DNA of 61,571 nt. Origin: Flavobacteriales bacterium (GTDB lineage: Bacteria > Bacteroidota > Bacteroidia > Flavobacteriales > Flavobacteriaceae). The position numbers and the translations under genes are program-made. The notes beneath the pieces are model-generated. The model had not been told where the DNA came from, did not search any database, and saw only the letters and a program-made list of their open reading frames with translations. Location of the stretch: positions 1 to 61,571 of the forward strand of contig WTIO01000076.1 of assembly GCA_011526365.1 (NCBI GenBank), in the 5' to 3' direction. Positions 8,012 through 15,970 of this stretch are shown here, in pieces; the stretch's first letter is position 1, and every line of letters starts with the position of its first letter.

Positions 8012-9052
8012 ATGCTTAACGAAACTCAAAAAGTAGCCCTCTACATGGAAGGACATTTGTTTAGTGATTATGGTAAGATGGGCTTTGGAGTATTGCGCTA
8101 CCTGAAAAACCCTATAGTAGGAGTAATCGACAGTAATCATAGCGGTACTACGGTGAATGCTCTACTGGAAATTCCATCAACAACTCCGGTAGTAAAAGAT
8201 TTACAGGCCGCCGCTGCCCTAGGAGCGGAAGTATTAATTTTAGGAATCGCCCCATCGGGAGGAAAAATTCCAACAGACTGGTACTCCATCATAGAAGAAG
8301 CTCTAAAATCAGGAATGTCTATAGTCAACGGATTACACGATCTATTGCACGACCGTTTTAAACAACATTTAATAGATCCTGAAAAACAATGGATTTGGGA
8401 TGTTCGCGTTCCCCAATTTGAGCCTAAAATTGCTACAGCCCAATGTATGGGATTGCCTAACAAAAGAATCCTTTTTGTAGGGACTGACATGGCCGCAGGT
8501 AAAATGACTGCAGCACTAGAACTCTATGCTTGGACCAAAGAAAATAACATCAATTCAGGCTTTGTGGCCACTGGGCAAATTGGCATCACAATAACAGGTG
8601 CTGGGATTCCCTTAGACGCCTTTAAGGTGGATCACGCCTGTGGGGCAGTAGAACAAGCTGTTTTAGAACAACAAGACAAGGAGTGGATTTTTGTTGAGGG
8701 GCAGGGATCGTTGTTGCATCCGGGGAGTACGGCAACATTGCCTTTACTTCGGGGCTCTTGCCCCACCCATTTAATTCTTTGTCATCGGGCGGAAATGGAC
8801 CACCTGCGGCATCCTACAGAAATCCGTATCCCGGATCTCACCGCTTTTATTGCCCTAAATGAGGCACTGGCATCGGTATGTGGCACCTATGGTCAGCCCA
8901 AAGTGGTAGGCATAGCGTTAAATACATCTAAACTTTCTGCTACCGCCGCCGCCGATGTTTGTGCAGCAGTCACCAAAACTACAGGGATTCCTGCTACCGA
9001 TGTCGTGCGCTATGGCCCCGAAGTTTTGGCCAAAGCCTTACAGGAAGCCTAA
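8012..9052 (+). CDS. dgcN: DUF1611 protein, probable D-glutamate N-acetyltransferase
   Basis: 346 residues, the full length of DUF1611 proteins: an N-terminal Rossmann-like domain (~1-135, VGVIDSNHSGTTV and GVAP-like loops) and a C-terminal P-loop NTPase-like domain starting with GTDMAAGKMT (157-166) and containing the conserved EGQGSLLHPG segment. Databases often call it NAD-dependent epimerase, without evidence. DgcN, a DUF1611 member, was reported to acetylate D-Glu before racemisation by DgcA. The tight spacing after the epimerase gene supports that role here, though no acetyl-CoA site can be read directly. The gene overlaps the convergent reductase gene by four bases (CTAA). Confidence 0.85.
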   Translation: MLNETQKVALYMEGHLFSDYGKMGFGVLRYLKNPIVGVIDSNHSGTTVNALLEIPSTTPVVKDLQAAAALGAEVLILGIAPSGGKIPTDWYSIIEEALKSGMSIVNGLHDLLHDRFKQHLIDPEKQWIWDVRVPQFEPKIATAQCMGLPNKRILFVGTDMAAGKMTAALELYAWTKENNINSGFVATGQIGITITGAGIPLDAFKVDHACGAVEQAVLEQQDKEWIFVEGQGSLLHPGSTATLPLLRGSCPTHLILCHRAEMDHLRHPTEIRIPDLTAFIALNEALASVCGTYGQPKVVGIALNTSKLSATAAADVCAAVTKTTGIPATDVVRYGPEVLAKALQEA

Positions 9053-9987
9053 TACCCCTTAGTACTATTTACCAAATGCTCCAAAGGGGTTTGACGTAAA
9101 AGGCGTTCAACGTTTTCTAGCATTTGGGTGGCTCCAGCCTGTGGGTTGGTAACACTGGCAATATGGGGTGTGATTTCCACCTTGGGATGGCTCCAAAGCA
9201 AACTGTCTTTAGGTAAGGGTTCGGTTTCAAAAACATCTAAAAAAGCTTCTTCAAGCAGTCCCTTATCCAGGGCTTTCAAAATATCTGCTTCGACCTGTAC
9301 TTTCCCTCGTGCCACATTTATTAAACAGGCGGGGTGTTGCAGTTGTTCAAATACGGGGAGTGCTAATAAACCACGAGTGGCTGGGGTGTATGGCACCGTA
9401 CAAACAAGTACATTTATGGTTGAAAGGAAATTGTTCATTTCCCCTTCGGCATAGGTTGTCATGCCGGGGAGTACTTTTTTAGAGGGGCTATACCCCACCA
9501 CATCAAAGCCCATAAACTGAAGTTTTTTGGCAGCATCCTGGCCTAAAGTACCTAACCCAAGAATACCAATTTTTATCTTGCGTTCGGGAAAACTGTCGTG
9601 GTCCCAAATGCAATTTTCTTTGTCGTGCACATATTTTTTCCAACGCCTGTGAAAGTGTAATATCGCAAAAAGAATGTAGTTGCTCATGGAAAATGAAAGC
9701 AAAGGATCTACTATTCTGCAAATGGGGATGCCTTTAGGAAGTTCTGGGTCTTGCATTAAGTGATCTACACCTGCACCAAGGGAATATAACAACTTGGCGT
9801 TGCTGAAGGGTTTTAAGCTCCCCGGGGGGTGATTCCATAATAAAAGCACATCCACTGTTTCTGGCTGACGCACCTTGGGACCTTCTTCCAAGTGCACTTT
9901 AGGCGCCACTGCTGCAAAGGCTTTTTGCCATTTTAGCACTTCGGCAGTTGGTGCTATAATAACAAATCGTAAATTTGATATTTTCAT
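9049..9987 (-). CDS. D-2-hydroxyacid dehydrogenase, glyoxylate/hydroxypyruvate reductase type
   Basis: 312 residues, GhrA-like. The NAD(P)-binding motif GLGTLG is at 144-149, followed by a YSPSKK segment whose Ser/Lys pattern suits NADPH. The catalytic set is Arg227 (NVARGK), Glu256 (ETEPLP) and His275 (TPHIAS). It would reduce glyoxylate or hydroxypyruvate to glycolate or D-glycerate in the cytoplasm. It is convergent with the DUF1611 gene. D-glycerate produced by such an enzyme is the substrate of the glycerate kinase encoded at 54103, but the genes are 44 kb apart. A TACATTTG -7 element lies just upstream on the minus strand (10007-10014). Confidence 0.88.
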   Translation of the reverse strand: MKISNLRFVIIAPTAEVLKWQKAFAAVAPKVHLEEGPKVRQPETVDVLLLWNHPPGSLKPFSNAKLLYSLGAGVDHLMQDPELPKGIPICRIVDPLLSFSMSNYILFAILHFHRRWKKYVHDKENCIWDHDSFPERKIKIGILGLGTLGQDAAKKLQFMGFDVVGYSPSKKVLPGMTTYAEGEMNNFLSTINVLVCTVPYTPATRGLLALPVFEQLQHPACLINVARGKVQVEADILKALDKGLLEEAFLDVFETEPLPKDSLLWSHPKVEITPHIASVTNPQAGATQMLENVERLLRQTPLEHLVNSTKGY

Positions 9988-10023
9988 AGGAAATCCAGTG
10001 TACCATCAAATGTATCAAAATTT

Positions 10024-10557
10024 ATGACGATTTTAAACCTCCGTTTACTCCTTGTATTTACATTTATAACGCAGTTAATTTATGGCTGTAGTAAAGAAGA
10101 ACAAGCACCTCCTGAAGGAAGTGATTTGACGAATGAAATTGCTGTATTAGTGTTGGAAAAAACCAATGCTATTCGTCGTGATCAAGGCTTACCACCCTTG
10201 TCGGCTTCCAAAGCAGCCGATGAAGTGGCTCAATATCATAGTGACAATATGGTAACGCATCAATTTTTCTCCCATACCGATCATGAAGGTACATCCCCTA
10301 GTGATCGCGCCGATCAAATGGGAGTGACTTGGAGTGCCATTGCTGAAAACATTGCTAATATTCCTTGGCACGAAAACGTAAGTGGTTGTGGGGATACAAG
10401 AACTTCCGAAGCGCTCGCAGAATGCATGGTGGAAGGTTGGCGAAATTCCCCTGGACACTATCGCAATATGATTGGGGATTTTGCTGAATTGGGCGTGGGG
10501 ATTACCTTTTCGAAAGACAGCATTGTTTTTGGTACACAAATTTTCCGCACTCCCTAG
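10024..10557 (+). CDS. CAP-domain (SCP/PR1) lipoprotein
   Basis: 177 residues with a lipobox LIYGC (lipid Cys22) and a single CAP domain (~35-175). The family signature is visible: NAIRRDQGLPPL, VAQYHSDNMV with HQFFSHTD, AENIA, and GWRNSPGHYRNMI with ELGVG. The two His and two Glu/Asp positions of the CAP cavity are present. CAP proteins are secreted or anchored; the bacterial roles are largely unknown (lipid binding or hydrolase proposals). Its stop codon abuts the stop of the convergent ykuK-like gene with no intervening base. Confidence 0.88.
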   Translation: MTILNLRLLLVFTFITQLIYGCSKEEQAPPEGSDLTNEIAVLVLEKTNAIRRDQGLPPLSASKAADEVAQYHSDNMVTHQFFSHTDHEGTSPSDRADQMGVTWSAIAENIANIPWHENVSGCGDTRTSEALAECMVEGWRNSPGHYRNMIGDFAELGVGITFSKDSIVFGTQIFRTP

Positions 10558-11007
10558 TTATTTGCAGTGGTGGTCGGCTGCCCGTGTAGCAATTTGTCGG
10601 TTTGGTTTAATATTTACCTTATAGCCTAACGAATTGGCCCACCCTTTTGTGGCACTCACCAATTTATGGGATTGAAAACTTTCATCGCCGTTATAGTCCA
10701 TATCGATTTCAATTTTTAAAGGAATCTGTTCGGACAACCATTCGGCAACTTCTATACTCAGTTCGGCTTCTTTCCACAAGCGGCTCCACATATCCCTAAT
10801 AATTGGATGTGAAGATTTATTTAATACATAATGCACCCCTCTACTACCAAACCGATAGGCAATCACGGTACAATAAATGGTTTTTTTTCCCACATTTTGG
10901 GAATCGGTACCAATATGAAGCTCTACATAGGGATTGTCTCTAAGGATTTTTAGGGTGTGTTCTAGGGCATCAATTCTATTTCCATGTATATCCTTAAACA
11001 ATAGCAT
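10558..11007 (-). CDS. YkuK-family ribonuclease H-like protein (DUF458)
   Basis: 149 residues, full length for DUF458. The N-terminal strand with HIGTDSQN supplies the first acidic residue of an RNase H-like fold, IEIDMDYN the second, and the C-terminal segment with GYKVNIKP and ATRAADHHCK completes the family pattern. Members are conserved in Firmicutes and Bacteroidota; nuclease activity is presumed from the fold, the substrate is unknown. Single gene, divergent from the ABA4-like gene at 11070. Confidence 0.85.
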   Translation of the reverse strand: MLLFKDIHGNRIDALEHTLKILRDNPYVELHIGTDSQNVGKKTIYCTVIAYRFGSRGVHYVLNKSSHPIIRDMWSRLWKEAELSIEVAEWLSEQIPLKIEIDMDYNGDESFQSHKLVSATKGWANSLGYKVNIKPNRQIATRAADHHCK

Positions 11008-11069
11008 CCTCTGAGTTAAGTGGTTTTAAAGTACTATATTATTGGGGATAAAAACAATTTATTTATCAA

Positions 11070-11501
11070 ATGACAACAACACTTTTTACTATTTGCAATA
11101 CGGGAATCTTATTTTTTTGGGTGCTACTGTTGTTTTTCCCCAAAAAGAAATTCACACAGGCGGTTATGGCTTACCCATGGGTTCCTGCTGTTTTAGCTCT
11201 TTTTTATGGGTATTTTTTGTTTTCCTCAGGAGGTTTGGAGGAGGCTGATTTCACCTCTTTAGAAGGAGTAATCCAACTGTTTAAAAATGCTACTCCCGCT
11301 TCGGTAGCTGCTGGATGGATTCACTATTTGGCCTTTGATTTTTGGGTCGGGTGTACCCTGTTACTATGGAGTCAAAAGCAGGGGATTCCTCACCTTGTTG
11401 TGGTGTTTCCGCTCATATGTACCTTTATGTTAGGCCCTCTTGGGGTGTTGCTTTTTGTTATCTTTACACGTGCTTATCGCGCGTTAAAACCAAAAGCATG
11501 A
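11070..11501 (+). CDS. ABA4-like membrane protein (DUF4281)
   Basis: 143 residues with four hydrophobic segments and the family pattern WIHYLAFDFWVG near residue 95, followed by LVVFPLICTFMLGPLGVLLF. Plant ABA4 is needed for neoxanthin formation; bacterial homologues are widespread in Flavobacteriia that make carotenoids, but their reaction is not established. The stop TGA overlaps the next start (ATGA, 11498-11501), so the two are translationally coupled. A start at 11042 in another frame is rejected. Confidence 0.85.
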   Translation: MTTTLFTICNTGILFFWVLLLFFPKKKFTQAVMAYPWVPAVLALFYGYFLFSSGGLEEADFTSLEGVIQLFKNATPASVAAGWIHYLAFDFWVGCTLLLWSQKQGIPHLVVVFPLICTFMLGPLGVLLFVIFTRAYRALKPKA

Positions 11502-11680
11502 GTTCGAGTTACTTTTTCTTTAGCCTTGCCGTAGGTGTGGCCACTGGAGCTTGGGCAGCCTACATTATGGAACGTAAGGGGCACCCTCGTTCTTGGGGCT
11601 TTTTACTGGGCTTTTTGTTAGGGCTTATTGGCGTAATTATCGCCTATGTGTGGAAGCCTAAAAACAATGTGCCTCGCTAG
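11498..11680 (+). CDS. 60-residue membrane protein
   Basis: The start ATG at 11498 overlaps the stop of the ABA4-like gene by four bases. The product has two hydrophobic helices (residues ~5-22 and ~32-50) separated by the polar turn MERKGHPRSW, and a short basic tail. I do not recognise a family; the pattern (short loop, GLIGVIIAYVWKPK end) is common to small flavobacterial membrane proteins. It ends in a CTAG shared with the convergent OsmC gene. A longer frame from 11342 is an artefact inside the upstream gene. Confidence 0.65.
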   Translation: MSSSYFFFSLAVGVATGAWAAYIMERKGHPRSWGFLLGFLLGLIGVIIAYVWKPKNNVPR

Positions 11681-12078
11681 GGCCAAATAAATTCAATGTC
11701 TTTTTCTATATCGGGATGCAGGGAATAATGCACTGGACAAGTATTGCCTGCCCGTTCCAACAGTTGTTGGGTTTTGGTATCTAGGGCGTGTGGGAACAGT
11801 ATTCGCACTTTGATTCCTACAATACGCCGTGGTTGTGTGCCCATGGTTTTGGTAACTTCTGCTTTGGTTCCCTCTAAGGCTACGCTCAAATCGCGGGCTT
11901 TAATTCCCATAATTGTAAGCATACACGAGGCTAGGGCTGTGGCTACGGTATCGGTAGGAGAAAAGGCTTCACCCTTTCCTTGGTTGTCCACAGGGGCATC
12001 TGTAATAATGGTGTTGCCCGATGCCAAATGCAGGCATTGGGTACGTAAATTGCCTTGGTAAACGACGCTACTAGTCAT
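11677..12078 (-). CDS. OsmC-family redox protein
   Basis: 133 residues from the chosen ATG at 12078 (an upstream in-frame start at 12162 adds an unlikely leader that overlaps the next gene). The OsmC/Ohr fold is shown by SPTDTVATALASCMLTIMG, containing the first Cys, and GNTCPVHYSLHP with the second Cys. These two Cys reduce organic hydroperoxides in the cytoplasm. Spacing of the motifs and length match the YhfA/OsmC subgroup. The start overlaps the stop of the upstream 79-residue gene (ATGA), so they form a small operon. Confidence 0.88.
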   Translation of the reverse strand: MTSSVVYQGNLRTQCLHLASGNTIITDAPVDNQGKGEAFSPTDTVATALASCMLTIMGIKARDLSVALEGTKAEVTKTMGTQPRRIVGIKVRILFPHALDTKTQQLLERAGNTCPVHYSLHPDIEKDIEFIWP

Positions 12079-12314
12079 AAAAAAGGTATTAGTTTTTGAT
12101 AGCAAAATTTTCCGAGTTGTGCACCTAGGCCCAAACACAACGGATAGAGGAAAAACAACCAAAGGTAATCCACTGGGCGCAGTTGCTGTAACTGTCCATT
12201 GCCCATCAACTCAAAGAAGTTATACCAGCTTTTGACACTCAGTTTCCCTACCATCCAATTGGCCCCAATGGCTATAAGCAGTACGCCACAACCGATGCAA
12301 TACAAACGGATCAT
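12075..12314 (-). CDS. 79-residue membrane protein
   Basis: Two hydrophobic segments (residues ~4-22 and ~50-65) around a polar middle containing KSWYNFFELM and a Gln-rich turn. This small family is conserved next to metabolic genes in Flavobacteriia and is sometimes labelled molybdenum ABC transporter permease, which the length does not support. No function can be assigned. It is translationally coupled to the OsmC gene by a four-base overlap. Confidence 0.65.
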   Translation of the reverse strand: MIRLYCIGCGVLLIAIGANWMVGKLSVKSWYNFFELMGNGQLQQLRPVDYLWLFFLYPLCLGLGAQLGKFCYQKLIPFL

Positions 12315-12356
12315 GCTTAAAAGTACAGTTTATTTTCCTTTTTATATCTTGTAAAA

Positions 12357-12551
12357 ATGAAAAACAAGCTTGCGCTAATAGGCCCCATTTTCCTTGTCCT
12401 TTTAGGAGTGTTGTGTTTTGTGGTAGTGTACATTATGTATAGCAAACTCAGCTTTATAGACACGCCTTACCTTTTGGGTGGAGGGCTCAGTTTTCTGCTG
12501 GCAGCCCTATGGTATAGCAAGGGAAAACCCTTAAAGAAGCAAGAGCAGTAA
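12357..12551 (+). CDS. 64-residue membrane protein
   Basis: Two hydrophobic helices (about 7-27 and 39-54) with a basic end (KGKPLKKQEQ). It starts at an ATG directly after an AAA run, 42 bases from the divergent gene and 13 bases before the M20 amidohydrolase, with which it is probably co-transcribed. No family recognised. The intact frame, the clean spacing and Flavobacteriia-like composition support a real gene. Confidence 0.6.
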   Translation: MKNKLALIGPIFLVLLGVLCFVVVYIMYSKLSFIDTPYLLGGGLSFLLAALWYSKGKPLKKQEQ

Positions 12552-12564
12552 TAAATTTAAAATA

Positions 12565-13992
12565 ATGAAAAGAAGTATTGTATTGGTGGCATTGCTTTGC
12601 GGTTCAGGACTGCTAGCGCAAAAAATGCCCAAGCTAAAAAAGGCTGTAGTTGCCGACATTGAACAGCAAAAAGAACAATTAATTGACATTAGTGATACCA
12701 TTTGGGCCGCTGCGGAAGTGGCGTTTCAGGAATCAGTTTCTTCACAAGCCCTAATGGATTATGCTCGGGCTAACGGTTTTGAAGTCACCCAAGGGGTGGC
12801 AGAAACTCCCACAGCCTTTGTAGCTACATATGGTTCTGGAAGTCCTGTAATTGGAATACTGGGTGAGTTTGACGCCCTTCCTGGAATTTCTCAAAAGGCG
12901 GTGCCCGAAAAAACTCCTCTAGAAGCGGGAGCGGCAGGCCATGGCTGTGGACACAACCTTTTTGGTACGGCCAGCTTAGGGGCAGCTGTGGCAATTAAAA
13001 ACCTTATTGCTGAAGGAAAAATTAAAGGCACCGTAAAGTTTTTTGGCACTCCTGCCGAGGAAAAGTTTTTTGGGAAATTGTGGATGGCTCGTGAAGGTTT
13101 GTTCGACGATTTAGACGTGTGCCTGGATTGGCATCCTGCCGACAATACTCAAGCCGATGTGCAAAGCTCTTTGGCATTAGTGGATTTTATTGTGGAGTTT
13201 TATGGGGCTACAGCACATGCTTCTGCCGATCCATGGAACGGTCGCAGTGCTTCCGATGCTTTAGAGCTGTACACCCACGGTATTAACTCCTACCGCGAAC
13301 ACATTCAGCCTACCGTGCGCATTCACTACCATATTCAAGATGGTGGGCAGGTGGTAAATGTGGTTCCTGACTATTCCCGTTTGTGGGTACGTGTACGCGA
13401 TTCCAAACGCGAAACCCTCGACCCAGTGTACCAACGTGTACAGGACATGGCGCAAGGGGCTGCTATTTTAGCCAATGTAGATCATAAAATTTCTTTGGTT
13501 TCAGGGATTCATGAAATCCTGCCCAATCGCGCAGGAGGAAAGGCTGCCCAAAAAAACCTTGAGATGTTGGGGGATATTACCTATACTGCTGAGGAAACGG
13601 CTTTTGCCCATAAAATTCAAGCGGCCACGGGCAAACCTCAAATTGGTATTGATGGAAAAATTAAACCCCTACGGGAAACACTTGAGCATCCTGGAGGAGG
13701 TTCCACTGATGTTGGGGATGTAAGTTATATAGTACCCACCGTACGCTTTGGAGTTACCACTGCACCCAAAGGTACGCCCTGGCACTCTTGGGCGGTTGTA
13801 GCTTGTGGCGGAATGTCTATTGGGCACAAGGGTTTGGTGTATGCCGCCAAGGCGTTAAGCATGACCATGCTGGATATGTTTACCAACCCCAAATTGGTAC
13901 AAGAAGTAAAGCAAGAATTTAAGGAACGCAAGGGGGATTACCAATACCAAGGTTTGGTACCTCCAGGACCACCACCCATTGGACAACAATAA
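12565..13992 (+). CDS. Exported M20-family amidohydrolase (AbgB-like)
   Basis: 475 residues with a Sec signal peptide (to about residue 19, GLLAQK). The M20D pattern is clear: GEFDALPG, AGHGCGHNLFG (metal His and Cys-His), TPAEEKFFGK (catalytic and metal Glu), DWHPAD, a dimerisation domain beginning with GATAHASADPWNG, and the final GGSTDVGDVS and PWHSW segments. Family members cleave N-acyl amino acids or aminobenzoyl-glutamate. Periplasmic location suggests scavenging of acylated amino acids. The substrate is not readable from sequence. It ends with a strong terminator. Confidence 0.9.
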   Translation: MKRSIVLVALLCGSGLLAQKMPKLKKAVVADIEQQKEQLIDISDTIWAAAEVAFQESVSSQALMDYARANGFEVTQGVAETPTAFVATYGSGSPVIGILGEFDALPGISQKAVPEKTPLEAGAAGHGCGHNLFGTASLGAAVAIKNLIAEGKIKGTVKFFGTPAEEKFFGKLWMAREGLFDDLDVCLDWHPADNTQADVQSSLALVDFIVEFYGATAHASADPWNGRSASDALELYTHGINSYREHIQPTVRIHYHIQDGGQVVNVVPDYSRLWVRVRDSKRETLDPVYQRVQDMAQGAAILANVDHKISLVSGIHEILPNRAGGKAAQKNLEMLGDITYTAEETAFAHKIQAATGKPQIGIDGKIKPLRETLEHPGGGSTDVGDVSYIVPTVRFGVTTAPKGTPWHSWAVVACGGMSIGHKGLVYAAKALSMTMLDMFTNPKLVQEVKQEFKERKGDYQYQGLVPPGPPPIGQQ

Positions 13993-14000
13993 ACCACTTC

Positions 14001-14027
14001 ACCACCCTTCGGGGTGGTTTTTATTTC
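14001..14027 (+). terminator. Terminator after the M20 gene
   Basis: ACCACCC (14001-14007) pairs with GGGTGGT (14012-14018) around a TTCG tetraloop, followed by TTTTATTT. It lies between the convergent M20 gene and the 130-residue membrane protein gene, whose stop is at 14032. Confidence 0.85.
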
Positions 14028-14031
14028 CAGT

Positions 14032-14424
14032 TTAGGCCACCCAAAGCACATCTAATTTCTTTAAAGCAGCATCCAAGAGTTGCAGTTGCTGTCTATCCAG
14101 CGCTTGGGGGTTAATGACCGCCTCTTTTGTTGCTGTTTTTAGAATATAATCGCCAGCAAATTTTTTGATGCTTAGCAGTTCATCTATACGAACTGTTTTT
14201 CCGAAGCCCCCACCTATTTGAAGGGCATCCTTTTCTATTTTAACGTAGGGGTATTTATTTTGGTAATAAAATAAGCCTAATGATAGTAGCGAAATAAATA
14301 ACCATCTATAATCCATCCATTGTGGGCCATCTTTTGTGAAATAAGAAGAAACAAACAAAAGCAACCAAAACATTCCAAAAATGAAGCTCAGGTGTAGCGA
14401 TCGTTTTCTATAGGGGATGTGCAT
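14032..14424 (-). CDS. Membrane protein with PH-like tail
   Basis: 130 residues. Two hydrophobic helices (about 12-28 and 40-54) are followed by a soluble ~70-residue domain (YVKIEKDALQIGGGFGKTVRI, written here in part) resembling the beta-strand layout of bacterial PH-like domains. No catalytic motif is seen and the role is unknown. It lies 21 bases upstream (in sequence order) of the end of a broken DUF2059 gene on the same strand. Confidence 0.65.
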   Translation of the reverse strand: MHIPYRKRSLHLSFIFGMFWLLLFVSSYFTKDGPQWMDYRWLFISLLSLGLFYYQNKYPYVKIEKDALQIGGGFGKTVRIDELLSIKKFAGDYILKTATKEAVINPQALDRQQLQLLDAALKKLDVLWVA

Positions 14425-14445
14425 TTGAACAACTTCGGGGCTTAT

Positions 14446-14921
14446 TTAGTTTGAATCTGTGGCAACGGATTCTAAATATTTAACAATTTTATTTTGAAAT
14501 TCTGGGAGGTGTTTTGACATCATCTTACCCATAATTTCTTGGGTAAGTTCGGGGCTTTTTTCAAGGATTTTTTCCCTGTGGGAGATTCGTAAAACCAAAT
14601 AAGGTCTTTAATTTCCTGATGTGTAAAATGCTTGTCATAAAGCGGGAGCATTTCTTCTTTCAATAATTTTTTGCTCATCAATTTTGCTTCTTCGGATACG
14701 ACTTCCACAAAGGCGTCAAATTTTTCATTGTCGTTTTCTCCCAAAAATTGGTTTTTTGCTTGCTGTTTTAGCATGGGTAACATATTATCCAATGTGCTAT
14801 TCATCATTTTGTCTACTTGAATAAGTGCAAATAGTTTTTTTAAATCATCTGCTTTGTCTTGGGTAACAGGGGCAGCACTTTCGAGTACCGCTTAAAGAAA
14901 GAGTAATACTAAGTTTTTCAT
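14446..14921 (-). pseudogene. DUF2059 protein gene, broken by a stop codon and a frameshift
   Basis: Reading from ATG 14919-14921 gives MKNLVLLFL then TAA (14892-14894) inside the signal peptide, after which the same frame continues without a break through VTQDKADDLKKLFALI and the DUF2059 core (MLPMLKQQAKN, FDAFVEVVSEEAKLM, YDKHFTHQEIKDLIWFYESPTGKK). At a run of six T (A on the coding strand, 14568-14573) the frame shifts: one extra A restores ILEKSPELTQEIMGKMM and a normal C-terminus ending at 14446. Without it the protein ends in an unrelated KKLWVR. Two separate lesions make a real pseudogene more likely than a sequencing error. Intact relatives are small secreted proteins of unknown role. 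Confidence 0.85.
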
Positions 14922-15182
14922 GGTTTTGGGGTTTTAGAATACATTGATAAAATATGTTGGGGAATGCCCCTCATAAGAAGTTTTATTGAATGGATAAACA
15001 AATCTTTTTAAATACCCTCTTTCCCCTCTTTTAAATTCTGGCTCGCTTTCCATCCTATACTTTTTTAAGATTAAAAACACCCCAAAAAACGAAAAACCAG
15101 TGGGAAAGAAAATCGTAGGTAGTTATGGTGAAGTACAGCTTGGGGCTATTCACTAAAGTTAGAAAAATTATGGTAAAGAAGA

Positions 15183-15203
15183 AAATGCAACAGCAACTGT
15201 TGC
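15183..15203 (-). terminator. Terminator of the sdhCAB operon
   Basis: On the minus strand, 14 bases after the sdhB stop, GCAACAG and CTGTTGC (15197-15203 and 15187-15193) form a perfect 7-bp stem with a three-base loop, followed by ATTTTCTTCTTT. The rest of 14922-15182 shows no gene; a 90-residue plus-strand frame there is antisense to sdhB. Confidence 0.75.
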
Positions 15204-15216
15204 CTAAATCAAAGTA

Positions 15217-15963
15217 TTACCCTTTAACACTGGCAGTTAGGTATTCCCGATTCATACGAGCGATGTTTTCCAAAGAAATTCCTTTAGGACATTCTACCTC
15301 GCAGGCCCCAGTATTGGTACAGTTTCCAAAGCCTTCTTCATCCATTTGCGTTACCATGTTCATTACGCGGTCGGTGGCCTCCACTTTTCCTTGAGGAAGT
15401 AGGGCATATTGAGACACCTTGGCAGATACAAACAGCATGGCCGAAGCATTTTTACAGGTGGCTACACAGGCGCCACAACCAATACAGGTGGCGGCATCAA
15501 AAGCCTTGTCGGCATCGTGTTTGTCTATAGGAATGGCGTTGGCATCTTGGGTGTTTCCAGAGGTATTTATGCTTACAAAGCCTCCTGCTTGTTGAATCCG
15601 ATCAAAAGCAGAACGGTCCACCGCTAAGTCTTTAATCACGGGGAAGGCTTTGGCACGGAAAGGTTCAATGGTAATGGTGTCCCCATCCTTAAACTTACGC
15701 ATATGCAACTGGCAGGTGGTTACCAAACGGTCGGGTCCGTGGGCTTCTCCATTAATAAACATCGAACACATACCACAGATTCCTTCACGGCAGTCGTGGT
15801 CAAAAGCCACAGGATCTTCTCCTTTTTGAATGAGTTGCTCATTGAGTACGTCCATCATTTCAAGGAAAGACATATCGGGAGATACCTCATCGATGGGATA
15901 GGTTACCATTTTTCCGGAAGCTGTTGCATTGGCCTGTCGCCAAACTTTGAGTGTTAATTTCAT
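15217..15963 (-). CDS. sdhB: Succinate dehydrogenase iron-sulfur subunit
   Basis: 248 residues. All cluster ligands are present: [2Fe-2S] Cys58, 63, 66 and 84 (CREGICGMC ... C); the ferredoxin-like part has Cys160, 163, 166, 170 and Cys215, 221, 225 for the [4Fe-4S] and [3Fe-4S] centres. The sequence is of the type B (SdhCAB/FrdCAB) enzyme, which passes electrons from SdhA to the di-haem cytochrome b and menaquinone on the inner face of the cytoplasmic membrane. It follows sdhA by seven bases and ends the operon with a terminator. Confidence 0.97.
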   Translation of the reverse strand: MKLTLKVWRQANATASGKMVTYPIDEVSPDMSFLEMMDVLNEQLIQKGEDPVAFDHDCREGICGMCSMFINGEAHGPDRLVTTCQLHMRKFKDGDTITIEPFRAKAFPVIKDLAVDRSAFDRIQQAGGFVSINTSGNTQDANAIPIDKHDADKAFDAATCIGCGACVATCKNASAMLFVSAKVSQYALLPQGKVEATDRVMNMVTQMDEEGFGNCTNTGACEVECPKGISLENIARMNREYLTASVKG

Positions 15964-15970
15964 CGCTTGT

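Noticed and set aside
10007-10014. TACATTTG on the minus strand upstream of the GhrA-like gene
   Set aside because: Matches the -7 element but the -33 half is absent; mentioned in the gene entry only.
14951-14975. Short GGGG-AATG-CCCC hairpin
   Set aside because: Four base pairs only and no T-run; likely chance.
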